Of a stretch of 64,000 nt of DNA, positions 17,024 to 27,689 are shown in pieces. This stretch comes from Cololabis saira. Its lineage: Eukaryota > Chordata > Actinopteri > Beloniformes > Belonidae. The translations under genes were made by a program, and so were the position numbers. The stretch spans positions 540,001-604,000 of the forward strand of contig NC_084607.1 in NCBI RefSeq assembly GCF_033807715.1, in the 5' to 3' direction. Under the pieces are notes generated by a model. The model saw nothing but the letters and a program-made list of their open reading frames with translations, made no database searches and was not told the DNA's origin. Position 1 is the first letter of the stretch; each line of letters begins with the position of its first letter.

Positions 17024-17422
17024 TTACTGCTGTGTTGTGGCCAGGCTAGGTCTGCCTTGATGTCCAGTCATGACAGGTGGAGGCAGCAGGACATAACCGT
17101 TGTCGGTTCTTTGTCTGGTTTCATGAGCAGTCAGCAAAAACTGAAGACATCTAAACAAGGACTCTAATGTATTGACTGCTTCTCTGTTTCTTGAATCTTC
17201 AACAAATCTTGACATTGACAGAAATCCAGATAAGGTTTGAAAGTGGTCACGAAGTTCTCCATACAGCCTCTCACGAACAAAAGAATCTGTAGCTTCTCTT
17301 TGCAGTCGTTCAATACATTGTAAGACGTTATTAAAAAAATTGCGAATGTCATTCTCATTGCTACTTACTCCTGAAATGCAAAACTGCACTAGATACGAAA
17401 ACACAATGACTTTTATTAGCAT
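17024..17422 (-). pseudogene. Transposon protein N-terminal fragment
   Basis: A 132-codon open frame lies within the inverted-repeat element. It starts with a hydrophobic stretch (MLIKVIVFSYLVQF), continues with a helical region rich in Leu and Arg, and ends in GRPSLATTQQ. A GRP-x-L-x-x-x-Q motif before a helix-turn-helix occurs in fish transposon proteins with an integrase-type core; that link is a tentative family memory. No catalytic core follows, so the copy is truncated. It could also be an unrelated single-copy sequence captured by the element. Confidence 0.4.
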
Positions 17423-17544
17423 GATTGCTATGCATGATGCTATTTAGCATCAGGTTAGGATAAGATGAGCAAGTCTTGCGCGTGTTTCCTGGAATAAGAG
17501 TGACTTCCTGCTTAAGGAGGAGCTTCCTGTATCAGGGTTAGGGT

Positions 17545-18247
17545 GTAAATATATGTGAGAGTGAAAATACATGTATGTGTTGAAAAGTAAAGTATATGTG
17601 TGAATAGTATATACGTATGTGAAAGGAGAATATATGTGTGTGAGAGTGAAAAATATATGTATGTGAAAGGAGAATGTGTGTGTGTGAGAGTGAAAATATA
17701 TGTATGTGAAAGGAGAATGTGTGTGTGTGAGAGTGAAAGGAGAATGTATGTGTGTGAGAGTGAAAAATATATGTATGTGAAAAGAGAATGTATGTGTGTG
17801 AGAGTGAAAAATATATGTATGTGAAAAGAGAATGTATGTGTGTGAGAGTGAAAAATATATGTATGTGAAAAGAGAATGTATGTGTGTGAGAGTGAAAAAT
17901 ATATGTATGTGAAAAGAGAATGTATGTGTGTGAGAGTGAAAATATATGTATGTGAAAGGAGAATGTATGTGTGTGAGAGTGAAAAATATATGTATGTGAA
18001 AAGAGAATGTATGTGTGTGAGAGTGAAAATATATGTATGTGAAAGGAGAATGTATGTGTGTGAGAGTGAGTGAAAATATATGTATGTGAAAGGAGAATGT
18101 ATGTGTGTGTGTGAGAGTGAAAATATATGTATGTGAAAGGAGAATGTGTGTGTGTGAGAGTGAAAAATATATGTATGTGAAAAGAGAATGTATGTGTGTG
18201 AGAGTGAAAATATATGTATGTGAAAGGAGAATGTATGTGTGTGAGAG
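17545..18247. repeat. GTATGTGAAARGAGAATGTATGTG array
   Basis: Tandem array of a roughly 40-bp composite unit (GTATGTGAAAGGAGAATG plus TGTGTGAGAGTGAAAATATAT), forming the right inverted end of the element. Frames through it on both strands are open but repetitive. Confidence 0.92.
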
Positions 18248-18715
18248 GGTCAGAATGAATTGTGGCTTGTACGGCCCCTCATATAGGGCACTGACCACAC
18301 AGGGACACGCTTCTGTCTTTAAACTACCTTATTGAAGTCTTTTCACATTTCTAAGCAGCATCTTGTGATTTAGTTGCAATCTATATACTAATGAAAAACA
18401 AAAGGCTAGGCAAAAGAGCTGCACATTTTCCTTTACCGGTGGAACCGGTTTGTTTCCACAGCTCGGGTGCTAAAGGAGCTAAAGGAGCCGCGTCGTTACG
18501 TCGCTGCAAACCTCAGTTACGTTTCATCTTACTGGTTTTATTTCTCCTATAGTTTAGTAATAACTAAACGTTACAGTCTGATCCCAGTTTAGTGAAAGAC
18601 ACAGTTATAATTTCAAGCTTTTTCAAGAACTTAAACTAAAATCCAAGCCCTTTTCAGGCCTTGAAAACACAACATTGAAATTCAAGCACTTTCAAGGATT
18701 TCAAGCCCCGGTAGG

Positions 18716-18850
<135 letters not shown>

Positions 18851-18915
18851 CAGACCTTTAACTTTAAAAGCTCAACAGGAACATTTTCAAAACTCACTTT
18901 CAGTCTCAGAGCAAA

Positions 18916-19080
18916 TTCAATTCAATTCAATTCAATTCAATTCAATTCAATTCAATTCAATTCAATTCAATTCAATTCAATTCAATTCAGTTTTATTTCT
19001 ATAGCGTCTAATACAAAAGTCTCCAGGATGTTTCCAGAACATGAACATGAACCTGAGCAATTATTACATAAACAATGGAG
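18916..19080. repeat. (TTCAA)n plus dispersed-repeat tail
   Basis: Pentamer run at 18,916-18,987 followed by TTTTATTTCTATAGCGTCTA, a form of the 3' tail shared by many teleost dispersed retroposons. The source family is not determinable from this fragment. Confidence 0.75.
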
Positions 19081-19089
19081 GTAAAAGAT

Positions 19090-19446
<357 letters not shown>

Positions 19447-19456
19447 TGATTTACCT

Positions 19457-19745
19457 GCAGGATCCACCATGTCTCGGTGTCTCGGTGTTTCTTGCTTCGT
19501 GAAACTAAACTCTGCTCCTGAACAGGTTCCTCGGTGTCTGAGACTCCACCTTCCTCCTCCTCCTCTTCCTCCTCCTCCTCTTCCTCCCCGACCTGCCAGT
19601 CCTGGCTTGTCCTCCCCCTCCTCCTCCTCCTCCGTATCCTGTTTCTCCAGACTCGAACCCGCGGCCCCGGCAGGTCCCGGTGGATCTATGTCGCCCTCTG
19701 GTGGCCGCCCAACGCCGGTGCATCACGTGCTGTTTCCTGCACTAA
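19457..19745 (-). other. Possible minus-strand exon, unidentified
   Basis: On the minus strand the sequence runs from a GC-rich start through an acidic GAG/GAA stretch to SDTEEPVQEQSLVSRSKK and ends at CTGCAG|GTAAATC (donor GT at 19,456-19,455). Past the donor comes the GATA array, the same arrangement as samd14 exon 8. I do not recognise the protein, and more than one frame is open on both strands. The Kozak-like CCACCATG at 19,466-19,473 on + starts an alternative 97-codon frame. It could be simple GA-rich DNA. Confidence 0.25.
19691..19706 (-). promoter_or_regulatory. Candidate CTCF site
   Basis: Minus-strand GGCCACCAGAGGGCGA is a close match to the vertebrate CTCF core (CCACCAGRKGGCRS type). 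Identified by motif only. Confidence 0.5.
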
Positions 19746-19776
19746 AGTTTCCCCTGATTTGATCTGAAGAGGTAGT

Positions 19777-20190
19777 ACGGAGTATTAGGGCCAAACTAAG
19801 ACACAAAAAATGGAAATTACGAGAATAAAGTCATAATATTATGAGAATAAAGTCATAATGTTGCGAGAATAAAGTCGTAATATTACGAGAATAAAGTCGT
19901 AACATTACGAGAATAAAGTCGTAATTTATGAGAATATAATTTATGAGAACTCTTAACAGGAAGAGCATCTTCTCCCTGTGTTAAAATGAGGAATATTGAG
20001 CATCTTATGAAGTTATATTTATATATTTATAACATATTTAATATTACGACTTTATTCTCAAAATATTACGCCTTTATTCTCGTAATATTATGACTTTTAA
20101 CTCGTAATTTTACGACTTTATTCTGATATTATTATGACTTTATTCTCGTAATTTCCATTTTTTTGTCTTAGTTTGGCCCTAATACTCCGT
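19777..20190. mobile_element. Hairpin MITE (ACGGAGTATTAGGGCC ends)
   Basis: Ends ACGGAGTATTAGGGCCAAAC and its reverse complement bound the element. The arms are imperfect tandem copies of AGAATAAAGTCGTAATATTACG in opposite orientation, so most of the 414 bp can fold. No coding capacity. Confidence 0.85.
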
Positions 20191-20230
20191 CGTAGAAGAG
20201 TTTGTTTGGAACATGCATGATAAAACAGTC

Positions 20231-20520
20231 CGGAGGAGAATCAGGGCAGGAGGAGAAAAGTATTTGAGAGGAGGAAGATTGTTTTTATTATGCACTTTGA
20301 GAAAAAAGTTGAAATGTCGAGAAAAAAGTTTAAATACATTTCGACTTGTTGTAGTTGTATTTCAACATTATTCTCGACATTTCAACTTTTTTCTTAAAAT
20401 TTCAACTTTTTTCTCAACATTTTGACTTTTTTCGAAAGTGCATAATGAAAAAAAATCTTCCTCCTCTAAAATATTATTTTTATTTTTCTCCTGCCCTGAT
20501 TCTCTTCCGTAAAAAAAGAG
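20231..20520. mobile_element. Hairpin MITE with GAGAAAAAAGTTGAAATG arms
   Basis: Inverted arms run from CGGAGGAGAATCAGGGCAGG to its counterpart CCTGCCCTGATTCTCTTCCG. Both arms contain AGGAGGAAGATT and a TGCACTTT then GAGAAAAAAGTTGAAATG motif. It is related to the element at 53,140-53,475. From 20,521 to 21,030 the DNA is AT-rich with no gene. Confidence 0.82.
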
Positions 20521-21089
20521 TACAAAAAAGTTAAAAACAGAATTCATATACGTATAGTATTACATTATCATTACTTTACTAATATTACAATATAATAGAG
20601 AACAATAGACAGCAATGGTATAACAATATACTTTATTTACTATATAAGAGTAGATATGATATATATACTGGTTCATATATTTACCCCTAATTATATACAT
20701 AAAAATAACTATAAATCTATATATCGACATATCTACATATAACTATAAATCAGTAAATATTAATAGAGATATAGAAACACAAATACTGTATGTATAATAT
20801 AACTTCATATATCCATAAACACACCTACATATAACATATCTATATCCATAATATACATCTATATATCTACATATATTAATAAATGTTCATATCTACATGT
20901 TTATTCACATCTGTATTTTGAATAAAATGTTTCTTTGCATCTTGTTTTAATTTTGTCCTGGATTTTGGATCAATAAATGATAAATGTATATGAATACAAT
21001 TAATTAAAACAGATATATATGGAAACAAACTCTATATCCGCCCTAAACTTGATATGTTTGCGTTTTCAAACTGTTTTAACAGATAAATT

Positions 21090-21376
21090 CCTGACGCAGT
21101 TCCTCCTTTGGCCGCCGGGGGGCGGAGAGGAGTCTGACTCCGGAGTTTAATCCGCCAAACCGCAGAAGAAGAAGAAGAAGCAGCCGTTGTCATGGAGACG
21201 GTTTGTTGTTTCTGAGCCAAAGAGACGCGAATAACGTCCTTAAAACTGTCCTTAAAAACCTTAAAACTGTCCTTAAAAACCTTAAAAGCCTTGAAAACCT
21301 TGAAAAGACTCCCAAACTTCGGGAAAAACCTTTAAATCTCCGGAATCCTCCTGAAGCGGAACTTTAATAACTGAAG
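21090..21376 (+). promoter_or_regulatory. ccdc103: Putative ccdc103 promoter and non-coding exon 1
   Basis: GC-rich patch (GGCCGCCGGGGGGCGG near 21,110) with a candidate X-box, followed by short CTTAAAACTG repeats and ending in GAAG|GTGAGA. The donor after 21,376 would close a 5' non-coding exon about 0.8 kb upstream of the ccdc103 start codon. The transcription start itself is not visible. Confidence 0.5.
21186..21199 (+). promoter_or_regulatory. Candidate X-box (RFX site)
   Basis: GTTGTCATGGAGAC fits the RFX X-box pattern GTNRCC/RGYAAC in the GTTGYCATGGNRAC form. RFX and FOXJ1 are known regulators of motile-cilium genes, which suits a ccdc103 promoter. Confidence 0.6.
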
Positions 21377-21439
21377 GTGAGACTGGGAGATGCGTTCAGG
21401 GACGCTGGTTTTTCTCAGCATTATTGCAGGATCTTTGTC

Positions 21440-21720
21440 GTTAGATCACTACAGACATAATAGACATATATACATATATCAGTATATATGTCTATAACTA
21501 CAGACATAGACATATATACATATATCAGTATATATGTCTATGACTGCAGACATAGACATATATACATATATCAGTATATATGTCTATGACTACAGTCATA
21601 GACATATATACAGATATCAGTATATATGTCTATGACTACAGTCATAGACATATATACATATATCAGTATTTATGCAAGGCTCCTTTCTGATGTATATATG
21701 TCTATAACTACAGACGCTTC
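21440..21720. repeat. Palindromic ATATGTCTATGACTACAG repeats
   Basis: About four copies of a 58-60-bp unit, each an imperfect inverted repeat (GACATATATACATATATC with CAGTATATATGTC), inside ccdc103 intron 1. Also a (TTAG)n run at 21,959-21,998. Confidence 0.85.
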
Positions 21721-21960
21721 TAAAGTCATTGGTCTATTTTATTTTTATATATAATTTACTTTCCTTAATGTGTAACTGAATTTTATCCTGAGGTTTTGTA
21801 CCGTTTCTGTTTATATCTGTCAATAATAATAATAACAAAAAACAACAACAAAAACAGCCGAAGATATTCTTATCCCGACCGAATGAACTTTAATTAGTTT
21901 TAATCGTCACGGATTTTAAACATTTATTTGAAAATGCCATAAAAAAAAACCAAGATTTAT

Positions 21961-21999
<39 letters not shown>

Positions 22000-22194
22000 C
22001 TACTACTTTATTTTAAAACGTTTTTTTTTCTACTAAATAAAACTTGACAATTAAAATTCTAAATGTTTAATAATTCTGACTTCATTTTTAACATGAGACA
22101 GAAACGTTCGTATCTGACCTGCTGACTCTTCTTTACCTGACTCTTCTTTACCTGTGTGACGTCATCAGTGAGGTCATCAGTGAGGTCATCAGTG

Positions 22195-22334
22195 ATGTCA
22201 CAGCGTGATGTCATCGACTTCGCGGCCCTGGAGGCGGAGCTTCAGACGGCGGTGCAGAATCAGCAGAAATACGAGAGAGAGAACGAGACCAAACTGAGAG
22301 CCGTCAGGCAGGGAGTCTCCTATGAGGAGTTCAG
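22195..22334 (+). CDS. ccdc103: ccdc103 coding exon 1
   Basis: 46 codons plus two bases, ending TTCAG|GTGAGA. A CRE-like TGACGTCA lies at 22,157-22,164. The last ~65 bases of this exon are copied downstream together with the donor. Confidence 0.85.
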
Positions 22335-24736
22335 GTGAGACCTGGACCAGAACCTGGACCAGGTCCAGGACCAAAACCAGGTCCAGGTCCAGGTCCAGTA
22401 CCAGGTCCAGGTCCAGGTCCAGCAGAGAGAACGAGACCAAACTGAGAGCCGTGAGGCAGGGAGTGGACTACGAGCAGTTCAGGTGAGACCTGGACCTGGA
22501 CCTGGACCAGTTCAGGTGAGACCTGGACCAGAACTGGACCTGGACCTGGACCTGGACCAGGTCCTGGTCCAGTTCTGGTCCAGGTCCAGGTCCAGGTCCA
22601 GGTCCAGGTCATCCACCGTAGGAATAGGGAACCGTTCCCTCACAATGGCCTCATTAGCTCTTCTCTTATCTAAGCACATCCTGACGTCCTTGTCAGGTTT
22701 TGGGACCAGACCACCGGGTTTACCCACGGGGGGGCCTCCACTCCTTCTATAATGTCCATGTTCATCAGTTCCTTTATGGTTTTTCCACAGGCTCTCTGAG
22801 GTTGTAGGGTCTGTGTTGGAGTGACTGAGCCACAGGCTTCACTTCTGGGTCTATGTACAGGCTAATCTGCTGGGTGTATTAATAATAACCTGGGTTTTGC
22901 TGCTGGAGAGTTTTTTATATCTGTAACAGCAGAAATATTTTAACCTATTCCCAACACCCCTAACTTCATGGCTGTCTTTTTCCCAACGGTTCACTGTTAG
23001 TGATCACAATCACAATGAATTCTGCCTGTTCAGTTTTGTTACCAATTGTGATTTAGCACTGAAATGCCCCTTTAGGGTTAGGGTTAGGGCTTGACTGGAC
23101 GAGTAAGGATACAGGTTTCTCTGTTCTTTTGGAACATGTGAATGACACTTTATCTTTTCTGCCTTCAATCTGTTCCACACATTTTCTCCCATAACATTAC
23201 TTGTAGCACCTGAATCTACTAACATTTTCAAGTTTACACCCCCCCCACAAAAGGTAAGTCTCTCTGACATTTCATCCTCTTTTACAACAAATGCAAACTC
23301 TTTTTGTTCTTCCCCAACATTGTTCACATTTTGTTTCTTTGATCCTTTTGTGCAACATACTTTTGAGAAATGGTCTTTTCCATTACACTTGTGACATGTC
23401 TGTGCACGTGCAGGGCATTTGGGATCTTTTCCCATATGATCAGTGTAACCACATCTGTAACATTTTCTTTCAGTTTTTCTGTCTTCTTTATCCATTGTCT
23501 TTCCTCTCATTTTTGTGTATTAACCTCCTTTTTGTGTGACATGATAAACAGTTTCTGTTTCAGAGACATGGCCGCCATCTGTTCCTCTATTCTTTCACAC
23601 TGAGAGGCCGCTAACAACGTGCGGGCTAACGTCAGCTCACGTCCCTCCTCCAGTAGTTTTCTGCGCTCATAATCGGATGTACATTTACCCAGAATTGCAT
23701 CTCTTATCTGGTTATCCGTCTCAGACGTGTGGGAAATTGTTGCACAGTCTCACCTTGTTTCTGGTACAACTTGTGAAACGTCTGACGGGCAAAAGCAGTA
23801 TTAACTTGGGAGACGAAGTAAGTATTCAGCGCGCCAACCGCGGCTGCATAGTAAGTTGTTGTTCCGGTGTTCGGCAGAGTCAAAAATATATCCTGAACAT
23901 CGGGTCCCGTGAGGTGCAAAAGCTCTTCTCCTCTGTGTTGTAGTGTCTGATGCATCATCATTAATGATCAGTCCTTACCCGTCTGCAGACGACTCCAACG
24001 ACGTCAGCCACCGTGTCCATCTCAGTCCCAACGTGGCTGCTTCGGCATAACATGCAAATGGTTTAAGTCCCGACTGTTCCATGCTAACTGCTAGTCAAAC
24101 TCACGTAGCACTTTTCTTCAAAGGTCTGACATCCTGTCGCCATTGTTGTGTGCCTATCTTAGTACTCAGTTAGATAGAGGTCCTAGAGCAGACATGGGCA
24201 AACTGCGGCCCCCGGGCCACAAACGGCCTGTTAGGCTTTTCACTCCGGCCTGTCGGACTCGTCCAGATTAGTAAAAACCTTGTTCATTTTCCACCTTTCC
24301 CTGCAACGCCCACGTTTCACCACTAGATGGCTCAATGTTGGAGAGGCTTATGTTTCATTTAGTTTCATGTTGCCATTCGAGCTCTTCTGTAAAAAATCAC
24401 ACAGAAACTCAGAAACTCAGAGACTCAGAGAGACAGAGACAGAGACAGAGAGCCGTCAGGATAATCCATCCATGGTTTTACGGGTTTAACACAATTACAC
24501 AGTCCAGCTCCAGTATTTCATTGAGTAACGATGTGTTTTGAATGTTGAATGTGATTCCATTCATTTTTTAAATGTTATTTTAATCTATTTACATTTTCTT
24601 CCTTCCAGTTTTGTACAAAATAGTGTGTAAAAGCCATATCTTGCATATTCCTTGAGACAAACGTATTAACTAATTAGGGTTATTTTGCATATTTGAAAGA
24701 CCTGAGTGTAAATCTGTGAATAAATCAGGTTGTTCG

Positions 24737-24815
<79 letters not shown>

Positions 24816-25246
24816 TTATTAGCGTGTGGTTACTATGAGGTTTAAACATCTACATGTAACTTTAGCGTCTCCAGCCCAAACTCATCCAGATTCTCCTGGT
24901 CCCTCGGTCGCTGTTTAGAACCCGTCGTCCCCCTGGACTAGATGGAGGTCCAGGTCCAGGTCCAGGTCCAGGTCCTGAAGGGTCCTGCTTTATCCTGGTT
25001 TTTCCTTGACCCCCTTGTGTTCCTTGTCTCCTGGTCCAGGTCCAGGTCCTGGTCTTTGCTTGACCCCCTTGTGTCTGTTCCAGGAATCTGGTTCTGGCCT
25101 CGAACCTGAAGCCTCTGGACCGGAAGGACAAACATGGAGGTTCCAGGAAACAGCCCTGGAACCCCGTCGCCCCGGCAACGGCCCCGGCAACGGCCCCGCC
25201 CCCTCAAAGTGATGTCATCACTGGGAGTGATGTCATCAACAGATGA
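22195..25246 (+). CDS. ccdc103: Ccdc103, dynein arm assembly factor, short form
   Basis: Two coding exons (22,195-22,334 and 25,084-25,246) join in phase 2 (AG|G) and give 100 residues. Residues 1-60 match the CCDC103 N-terminal dynein-attachment region: [34 protein letters not shown] and then [16 protein letters not shown] chose ATG 22,195 because it aligns with the start of vertebrate CCDC103; earlier ATG-free frame extension is repeat (GAGGTCATCAGT). Vertebrate CCDC103 is about 240 residues with a C-terminal RPAP3_C domain. Here exon 2 ends at TGA 25,246, with AATAAA at 25,288, so that domain is absent. A spliced downstream exon or a genuine truncation are both possible. The intron holds a Ty3 fragment and CCAGGT arrays. 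Confidence 0.8.
22335..22612. repeat. CCAGGT/CTGGAC array with two exon-edge copies
   Basis: Hexamer array in ccdc103 intron. It contains a copy of the exon-1 tail (22,422-22,484, about 63 bp, ending TTCAG|GTGAGACC) and a third short TTCAG|GTGAGACC (22,509-22,521). Confidence 0.9.
22612..22727 (-). pseudogene. Ty3/gypsy RT N-terminal fragment
   Basis: Encodes [19 protein letters not shown] and [19 protein letters not shown], the start of gypsy reverse transcriptase. Downstream RT is replaced by the CCTGGA array. Confidence 0.78.
23010..23510 (-). pseudogene. Ty3/gypsy zinc knuckles and protease fragment
   Basis: 166 codons. [16 protein letters not shown] and [14 protein letters not shown] are CCHC-like knuckles, the first lacking standard spacing. 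[11 protein letters not shown] is the retropepsin active site (D-S-G). The frame ends shortly after, so it is a fragment. Confidence 0.8.
23704..23961 (-). pseudogene. Ty3/gypsy gag fragment
   Basis: Encodes a capsid-like segment containing [31 protein letters not shown] and [11 protein letters not shown], the usual pattern of fish gypsy Gag upstream of the zinc knuckles. The frame is broken after TRLRRI. Confidence 0.7.
24188..24500. mobile_element. hAT-like fragment
   Basis: GACATGGGCAAACTGCGGCC at about 24,192 is the common end sequence of fish hAT elements. The other end is not identified. A GAGACAGAGACA run lies at 24,420-24,450. Confidence 0.45.
24740..24813. repeat. (TTA)n microsatellite
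   Basis: Trinucleotide run of about 24 units in the ccdc103 intron. A short CCAGGT hexamer run follows at 24,945-24,976. Confidence 0.95.
25084..25246 (+). CDS. ccdc103: ccdc103 coding exon 2 (terminal)
   Basis: Acceptor TGTTCCAG|G follows a pyrimidine tract that is itself duplicated (CTTGACCCCCTTGTGT at 25,006 and 25,057). It encodes [19 protein letters not shown] and then a Pro/Ala-rich tail ([13 protein letters not shown]) to TGA. Confidence 0.82.
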
Positions 25247-25287
25247 TTGACAACTTGTTTACCAGAAAAACATGTTTGACAACGACA

Positions 25288-25293
25288 AATAAA
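25288..25293 (+). terminator. ccdc103: ccdc103 polyadenylation signal
   Basis: AATAAA 42 bases after the stop codon; this makes a further coding exon less likely. Confidence 0.7.
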
Positions 25294-25618
25294 AGACTTT
25301 CAAACAAACTTTTCTGAGAAGAACTTGGTTTTGGGTTCAGACTCAGCAGGATCCGGGTTTATTAACCTTTATTGTCTATATAACTTTTTTATTTTTTTTT
25401 ATTTTATTCTTTTTTTCATTCATTAAAACAAAAACAAAACAGTTCAATATAATTACTACAAATCTCTTTCCTTGAATGAAAGGGAACAGAAAGACTAAGC
25501 TGATTTTATCTGTGCCTTTTTCCTCAGAAATTTTAATTAATGTAATAATTAAAAAAAAACAAAAACAAATTATAAATTATGCAATTTAAGAAAAAAAAAC
25601 ACTTTCCAATAAACGTAA

Positions 25619-25649
<31 letters not shown>

Positions 25650-25702
25650 CAACAACAAACGAACAAAAAAACTGAACCAAACCCTACAATGCACCAACTT
25701 CA

Positions 25703-25716
25703 CCAGCAGGGGGCGC
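25703..25716 (+). promoter_or_regulatory. Candidate CTCF site
   Basis: CCAGCAGGGGGCGC is a full match to the CTCF core. It lies about 0.4 kb after the ccdc103 poly(A) signal. The interval 25,320-25,690 is AT-rich with homopolymer A runs and no gene. Confidence 0.55.
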
Positions 25717-25754
25717 AGCTGTCCCATCTAGCAGGATTTAACCTGGACCTTTAC

Positions 25755-26053
25755 AACACTGGAGGAGTGAGACCTCTGTCTGTCAGAGACCATCTTTAGC
25801 TTAGCTTAGCTTAGACCTTTACAACACTGGAGGAGTGAGACCTCTGTCTGTCAGAGACCATCTTTAGCTTAGCTTAGCTTAGCTTAGCTTAGCTTAGACC
25901 TTTACAACACTGGAGGAGTGAGACCTCTGTCTGTCAGAGACCATCTTTAGCTTAGCTTAGCTTAGCTTAGCTTAGACCTTTACAACACTGGAGGAGTGAG
26001 ACCTCTGTCTGTCAGAGACCATCTTTAGTTTAGTTTAGTTTAGTTAATTTTAG

Positions 26054-26085
<32 letters not shown>
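25755..26085. repeat. GTGAGACCTCTGTCTGTCAG repeat with TTAGC runs
   Basis: Four copies of a roughly 55-bp unit (ACAACACTGGAGGAGTGAGA...GACCATCTTTAG), separated by TTAGC pentamers, ending in a TTTAG run. Confidence 0.9.
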
Positions 26086-26157
26086 GTACTTTCAATTCCC
26101 ACAAACCCAAAGTACAGGTGTAATTCGTTAGTGTTATACAAAAAAATATATATAATC

Positions 26158-26163
<6 letters not shown>

Positions 26164-26246
<83 letters not shown>
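26164..26246. repeat. (AT)n microsatellite
   Basis: Pure AT dinucleotide run. Confidence 0.97.
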
Positions 26247-26248
<2 letters not shown>

Positions 26249-26439
26249 GTTTTAGTGTTGATTTTAAGCATAAACATAAATTGTGATGTTTTAAGGTCTA
26301 ATAAATCTGAATTTAATCTGAATTGAAGCACATTTGAATAATAATCTGTTTGTTGGTTCTTGATAATCTGCTTTGTTTATAACTCTAATGGCTCTTTTTC
26401 GTAAGATAAAAATCGGGTCTGTGATTGTTTTGTATGTAT

Positions 26440-26785
26440 GTGTATCTTTGGAGTGAGACATCTCACCCTCAGAGAGGATCTTAGAGTGGAAACCCGGATC
26501 TGAAGGAGTGAGACCTCACTCTTTCAGAGAGGATCTTTTTTAGTTTAAACCAGAGATGAAGGAGTGAGACATCACTCTCTCAGAGAGGATCTTTTTTAGA
26601 GGAAACCAGAGATGAAGGAGTGAGACCTCACTCTCTCAGAGAGGATCTTTTTTAGTTTAAACCAGAGATGAAGGAGTGAGACATCACTCTCTCAGAGAGG
26701 ATCTTTTTTAGAGGAAACCAGAGATGAAGGAGTGAGACATCACTCTCTCAGAGAGGATCTTCTTTAGTTTAAACCAGAGATGAAA
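26440..26785. repeat. ~61-bp tandem repeat
   Basis: Five to six copies of a unit with CAGAGATGAAGGAGTGAGAC, CTCTCTCAGAGAGGATCTT and an alternating TTTAGTTTAAACC or TTTAGAGGAAACC. It shares GAGTGAGAC with the preceding repeat. Confidence 0.9.
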
Positions 26786-26939
26786 CTGAAGTTTCTTCAG
26801 TCTCTTCACCATCAACTCCTGCAGCTTCTGGTGAGTTTAGAGAAACAACCGGAAACATGTTTAGATTTACTTTAATATATATGAGGCAGTAAAGTTAAAT
26901 ACTAACCAGATCTGTGTTGAAAAAGATCGATTTTCAGAT

Positions 26940-27030
26940 TATAAATCGATTAGATTAGATTAGATTATTATTTATTTCTCCCTCAATGGGGAAACTCACT
27001 TTTGTGCAGCAGCAGTAAATTAACACAAAT
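26940..27030 (-). mobile_element. LINE/SINE 3'-tail fragment
   Basis: GATTAGATTAGATTA then TTTATTTCTCCCTCAATGGG and GTGCAGCAGCAG. The same tail occurs at 29,571-29,630. From 27,030 to 27,690 I see no gene, apart from a poly-G tract near 27,486. Confidence 0.5.
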
Positions 27031-27689
27031 GCAAAGGAGGGGTAAAAAAGTAAAAAAGTAAAAAATATGATTACGAAATATAAACAGTATATACATTGGA
27101 ATGAAAATAAAAGTTGTGCGAAAAAACAGTGCAAGAAAGCAGGTAGGATGTGTGTGAGGTGACAGATATTACACATGTTGTTATTCTCATATTCATTCCT
27201 AAAAATCGATTTGTATGTCTAAAGATCGCTTTTTGTTTCATCATTATTGTACAACTTTTGGTATTTTTTTGTTGTTTTTGCAATAAAAAGGAATGTTTTG
27301 TTGGACACCAGAATAACTAATGGCATGTTTTTGCCTTTAAATGTGTTTAAAGGTATGAAAACATTAAAGTGTTCAGTTATAATTGCATAAATTGTGTATA
27401 TTTATTTGCTTTATACTGTCTTGGGGTTACATTTGCATAAAATGATAAAATAGGCAGGTGGAAGCAGCAGCGGGATGAGCGGGGATGGGGGGGGGGGACA
27501 CAGGCCAGAACGCAGCTCCTGAGGCTCCGGCCTGCAAACACGCACAAAAGAGAAAAAAGGGGGGCCGGCACAAGAAACTACAGGAACGATGGACAAAAAT
27601 GATAACTATGAGATATTTATAATAAATAAAAATGGTAATGGAGAAGAGAGGCAGGGAAAAGGACTCAGGTCTTGGTCTTACAGGTTCTG

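Larger units (their letters stand above)
15632..18290. mobile_element. DNA transposon with simple-repeat inverted ends
   Basis: The left end (from about 15,635: GGGCTATGAGGGGCCGTAC) and the right end (to about 18,287: GTACGGCCCCTCATATAGGGC) are inverted copies. Pairing continues inward through ATTCATTCTGACCCTCTCAC and then into tandem GTATGTGAAAGGAGAAT-type arrays (left 15,660-16,015; right 17,545-18,247). The interior contains a minus-strand coding remnant (17,024-17,422) and an inner hairpin (16,436-16,541). I cannot define the target duplication. The length and single remnant suggest an internally deleted copy. Confidence 0.7.
22612..24170 (-). mobile_element. Ty3/gypsy retrotransposon, 5' part, degenerate
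   Basis: On the minus strand, in order: a primer-binding-like TGGCGACAGGATG (about 24,142), gag (23,961-23,704), two zinc knuckles and protease (23,510-23,010), and the start of reverse transcriptase (22,727-22,612), where homology runs into the hexamer array. Most of RT, RNase H and integrase are missing. It lies in the ccdc103 intron in antisense orientation. Confidence 0.82.
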
